A stretch of 7,318 nt of DNA. It comes from RGIG8775 sp045612185 (GTDB taxonomy: Bacteria; Bacillota; Clostridia; Oscillospirales; CAG-272). Location of the stretch: positions 1 through 7,318 of the forward strand of contig JAZKYO010000061.1 of NCBI GenBank assembly GCA_045612185.1, read 5' to 3'. A model generated the notes under the pieces. The model did not search any database, had not been told where the DNA came from, and saw only the letters and a program-made list of their open reading frames with translations. Positions 6,101-7,318 of this stretch are shown here, piece after piece (the first letter of the stretch is position 1; the number at the start of each line of letters is the position of its first letter). The translations under genes were made by a program, and so were the position numbers.

Positions 6101-6174
6101 TTTGTCGGAAAATTGCGAGAAAAATGCGAGAAATCAAGCCAAAAACACTCAAATTCATAAAGCGGCTAAAAGAG

Positions 6175-6209
6175 AAAAGCCTCGAAAACGTAGTATTTTC
6201 AAGGCTTTT
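6175..6209 (-). terminator. Terminator of the tRNA-Ser transcript
   Basis: AAAAGCCT (6175-6182) pairs with AGGCTTTT (6202-6209), and GAAAA (6184-6188) pairs with TTTTC (6196-6200), with one mismatch between and a 7-base loop. On the minus strand the stem ends in TTTT then CTCTTTT. It starts 2 bases beyond the CCA end of the intact tRNA-Ser. Confidence 0.75.
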
Positions 6210-6211
6210 GA

Positions 6212-6299
6212 TGGCGGAGGGTGTGAGATTCGAACTCACGTGGGCAGAGCCCAAACGGTTTTCAAGACCGCCTCGTTATGACCACTTCGATAACCCTCC
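6212..6299 (-). tRNA. tRNA-Ser(UGA), intact
   Basis: The minus strand folds as a complete class II tRNA. The acceptor stem is GGAGGGT/ACCCTCC with discriminator G and an encoded CCA (6214-6212). The D stem is TCG/CGA. The anticodon arm is GCGGT-CTTGAAA-ACCGT with anticodon TGA, reading UCA and other UCN serine codons. A long variable arm (GGGC-TCT-GCCC) and a T arm GTGAG-TTCGAAT-CTCAC follow. No good promoter is seen in the 151 bases before it; it is probably transcribed from the promoter at 6523-6551, in front of the half tRNA. This gene, or the half copy beside it, is the likely attachment region of the element. Confidence 0.97.
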
Positions 6300-6450
6300 G
6301 TATATGAAACTGTCTTTCGACAGAAATCATCGGTTTTATTAAATTTTTAGATATTTGGTTAGATTGCTTGTTTTTCTGCTTTTTCGGAGCGTCCGAAAAG
6401 TCAGGGATTGCAAGGGGTTCCCGCGTTTTTGCGTCCGATTGGAGCACAAA
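6300..6450. other. Spacer between the intact tRNA-Ser and the half tRNA-Ser
   Basis: No gene is seen in these 151 bases. Two tight hairpins occur: CTGTC/GACAG with a 4-base loop (about 6310-6323; on the minus strand the loop is GAAA), and TTTTCGGA/TCCGAAAA with loop GCG (6381-6399). Neither is followed by a convincing T run, so they may be processing structures in the tRNA precursor rather than terminators. Confidence 0.5.
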
Positions 6451-6491
6451 TTTTCAAGACCGCCGCGTTATGACCACTTCGCTATCCCTCC
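6451..6491 (-). pseudogene. 5' half of a second tRNA-Ser(UGA), broken after the anticodon loop
   Basis: On the minus strand, 41 bases match the 5' half of the intact tRNA-Ser at 6212-6299, from base 1 to just past the anticodon loop (GCGGTCTTGAAAA), then the similarity stops abruptly. The differences are not random: the D stem is GCG/CGC instead of TCG/CGA, a paired change, and base 7 is A instead of T. The fragment therefore derives from a distinct, once functional tRNA-Ser rather than a recent copy. The matching 3' half (which should read TCCCTCC before the CCA end) is not in this window. A break at the anticodon loop is a known integration point of tyrosine integrases, so this is a candidate att junction. 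Confidence 0.85.
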
Positions 6492-6522
6492 GTAGTATTC
6501 AATTTCCGTTCCGAACACAAGG

Positions 6523-6551
6523 ATTATACCACAAAAGCACGGAATTGTCAA
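6523..6551 (-). promoter_or_regulatory. Consensus promoter of the tRNA-Ser region
   Basis: On the minus strand, TTGACA (6551-6546) and TATAAT (6528-6523) are both perfect and 17 bases apart. Transcription would begin near 6516, about 25 bases before the half tRNA, and run leftward through it into the intact tRNA-Ser. A promoter of this strength is typical of stable RNA genes. Confidence 0.93.
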
Positions 6552-6599
6552 GTCTAAATCTTTACAAATTCAAAATAAATATATTTATTGGATTTTCGG

Positions 6600-6628
6600 T
6601 TGATTTTTTGGTCGGTTTATGGTAGAAT
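6600..6628 (+). promoter_or_regulatory. Promoter of the 106-residue hypothetical gene
   Basis: TTGATT (6600-6605) and TAGAAT (6623-6628) are 17 bases apart. The start would be near 6635, leaving a leader of about 28 bases with AAAGGAG before the gene. It is divergent from the tRNA promoter at 6523-6551. Confidence 0.65.
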
Positions 6629-6662
6629 ATATTTGAAGATATTTTTTGGCAAAGGAGAAATT

Positions 6663-6983
6663 ATGGAACCTATTACCCTTCCCCGTTTTGAGTGGTTTTG
6701 TCCAAACCTTGAACAGCCTTGGACCTTCAACATATATTCCGCCTCCAGAGGCACCGACAAGGACGGCGGTTGCATTGAGAATCCTTCCTTCAACTACAAG
6801 GTGAAAATCAAGGTTGAAGAAGGTCAGCCCCACATGATACACGCCTCCTATTTCATTCTTCCGCCCTGGCCTAAAAAGCGTGATCCAAACCGCGTAGGCG
6901 AGGCGACCTTTGAATGCACCCCCGAGGGCTTGGAGGCGGTTATTGCCTGGCTTAACCAAGAGCTTGACCACTTGTACGAATAA
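6663..6983 (+). CDS. Hypothetical 106-residue protein
   Basis: I do not recognise the family. ATG 6663 is chosen because AAAGGAG (6651-6657) lies 5 bases upstream; the frame opens at 6588 but that would include the promoter. The protein is soluble, with no signal peptide or membrane segment, and rich in Pro and aromatic residues (FEWFCPNLEQPWTFNIYSAS). The middle (KVKIKVEEGQPHMIHASYFI) looks like beta strands, and a C-terminal helix (PEGLEAVIAWLNQELDHLY) closes it. It stands alone between its own promoter and terminator and resembles a small chromosomal gene outside the mobile element. The opposite strand is also open for 128 codons, but without a start signal. Confidence 0.82.
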   Translation: MEPITLPRFEWFCPNLEQPWTFNIYSASRGTDKDGGCIENPSFNYKVKIKVEEGQPHMIHASYFILPPWPKKRDPNRVGEATFECTPEGLEAVIAWLNQELDHLYE

Positions 6984-6987
6984 CTAA

Positions 6988-7026
6988 AAGGAGCTGTCTC
7001 ACAAGAGTACGGCTCCTTATTTGTTT
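6988..7026 (+). terminator. Terminator of the hypothetical gene
   Basis: AAGGAGC (6988-6994) pairs with GCTCCTT (7012-7018), with further inner pairing (GT/AC and CTC/GAG) around loop ACAA. A T-rich tail (ATTTGTTTTT) follows. It begins 5 bases after the stop codon. Confidence 0.85.
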
Positions 7027-7084
7027 TTAGAGGTTGCCTATAGTATTATTTCAGCATACAAATGTTATACAAACCCAATAGAGA

Positions 7085-7275
7085 AAAGTTTTGCGGAGCT
7101 TTTTTCAAAAAGCGCCACCTCGCCGGTGGGGGCATTTCTGCCTTCGGCGCCCACGATTTTATGTTAGTGCAAACATAGCCGTCGCAATCCGAAAAACTTC
7201 GGTTAGACACCTCGTTTTTCTGCGCATAAATGCGTTCGTTTGTAGGGACCGGCGTCCTCGACGGTCCATGCAAAC
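7085..7275. repeat. Palindrome-rich intergenic sequence, probable dispersed repeat
   Basis: The end of the window has no credible gene. It contains several inverted repeats: GCTTTTT/AAAAAGC with a 2-base loop (7098-7113), CCACC/GGTGG (7115-7129), GAAAAAC/GTTTTTC (7191-7220), and an imperfect 38-base palindrome at 7238-7275 with arms GTTTG and GGACCG against CGGTCC and CAAAC. The part at 7244-7267 (GTAGGGACCG, then GCGTCCTCGACGG) resembles GC-rich sequence I associate with intergenic repeats in Oscillospirales-type genomes; that link is from memory and untested. Confidence 0.45.
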
Positions 7276-7318
7276 ACAATTAAAATATCAAACAAAATGG
7301 TTGTTATATCAATTAAAT

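Noticed and set aside
6112..6288. Possible integrase C-terminal remnant (frame NCEKNARNQAKN running into the tRNA)
   Set aside because: The basic, Lys-rich look recalls integrase tails that abut tRNA genes, but there is no catalytic motif and the hairpin lies just upstream.
6124..6342. 72-codon + strand frame across the tRNA
   Set aside because: It is the antisense of tRNA-Ser and its terminator, a common false gene.
6585..6971. 128-codon minus-strand ORF opposite the hypothetical gene
   Set aside because: No start signal; the + strand gene has promoter, ribosome binding site and terminator.
7046..7279. 77-codon minus-strand ORF
   Set aside because: It runs through palindromic intergenic repeats and has no ribosome binding site.
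1..7318. CRISPR arrays, insertion sequences or rRNA
   Set aside because: No regularly spaced repeat-spacer units, transposase motifs or rRNA-like sequence were seen.

Overview
The window looks like DNA from a low-to-mid GC Gram-positive bacterium, most likely a gut Clostridia/Oscillospirales-type Firmicute. The signs are strong AGGAGG-type ribosome binding sites before nearly every gene, sigmaA-type promoters with 17-base spacers, a tRNA-Ser gene that encodes its own CCA end, and GC-rich palindromic intergenic DNA at the right end. No species can be named from the sequence alone.

Positions 1-4094 are the conjugation/integration end of a mobilizable or conjugative element, with all genes on the + strand: the last codons of an unidentified protein; a hairpin-rich non-coding gap that is a good oriT candidate; a MobC/NikA-like relaxosome protein; a MOBP-type relaxase that probably starts at a CTG codon; a membrane-anchored coiled-coil protein encoded entirely inside the relaxase gene in another frame; a small excisionase-type protein; a complete tyrosine integrase; and a second DNA-binding protein with two excisionase-like domains. 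A strong terminator closes the run. Short gaps, small overlaps and shared direction suggest one processing module: MobC and relaxase nick at oriT, the overlapping protein may tether the complex to the membrane, and the excisionase(s) and integrase move the element in and out of the chromosome.

Positions 4095-6211 are an AT-richer accessory stretch. It holds what looks like the tail of a broken minus-strand gene and then one self-contained gene, with its own promoter, for a 525-residue protein with an N-terminal TIR-like domain, a coiled-coil middle and a probable beta-rich C-terminal domain. This is a credible anti-phage defence cargo gene. A long bidirectional hairpin follows.

Positions 6212-6551 hold an intact minus-strand tRNA-Ser(UGA) and, 151 bases upstream of it, the 5' half of a second, different tRNA-Ser(UGA) that stops just after the anticodon loop. 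A consensus promoter sits in front of the half gene and probably drives both. This looks like an attachment-site scar, and is the best candidate for the element's right boundary. To the right, a 106-residue hypothetical gene with its own promoter and terminator, and a palindrome-rich intergenic stretch, look like ordinary chromosome.
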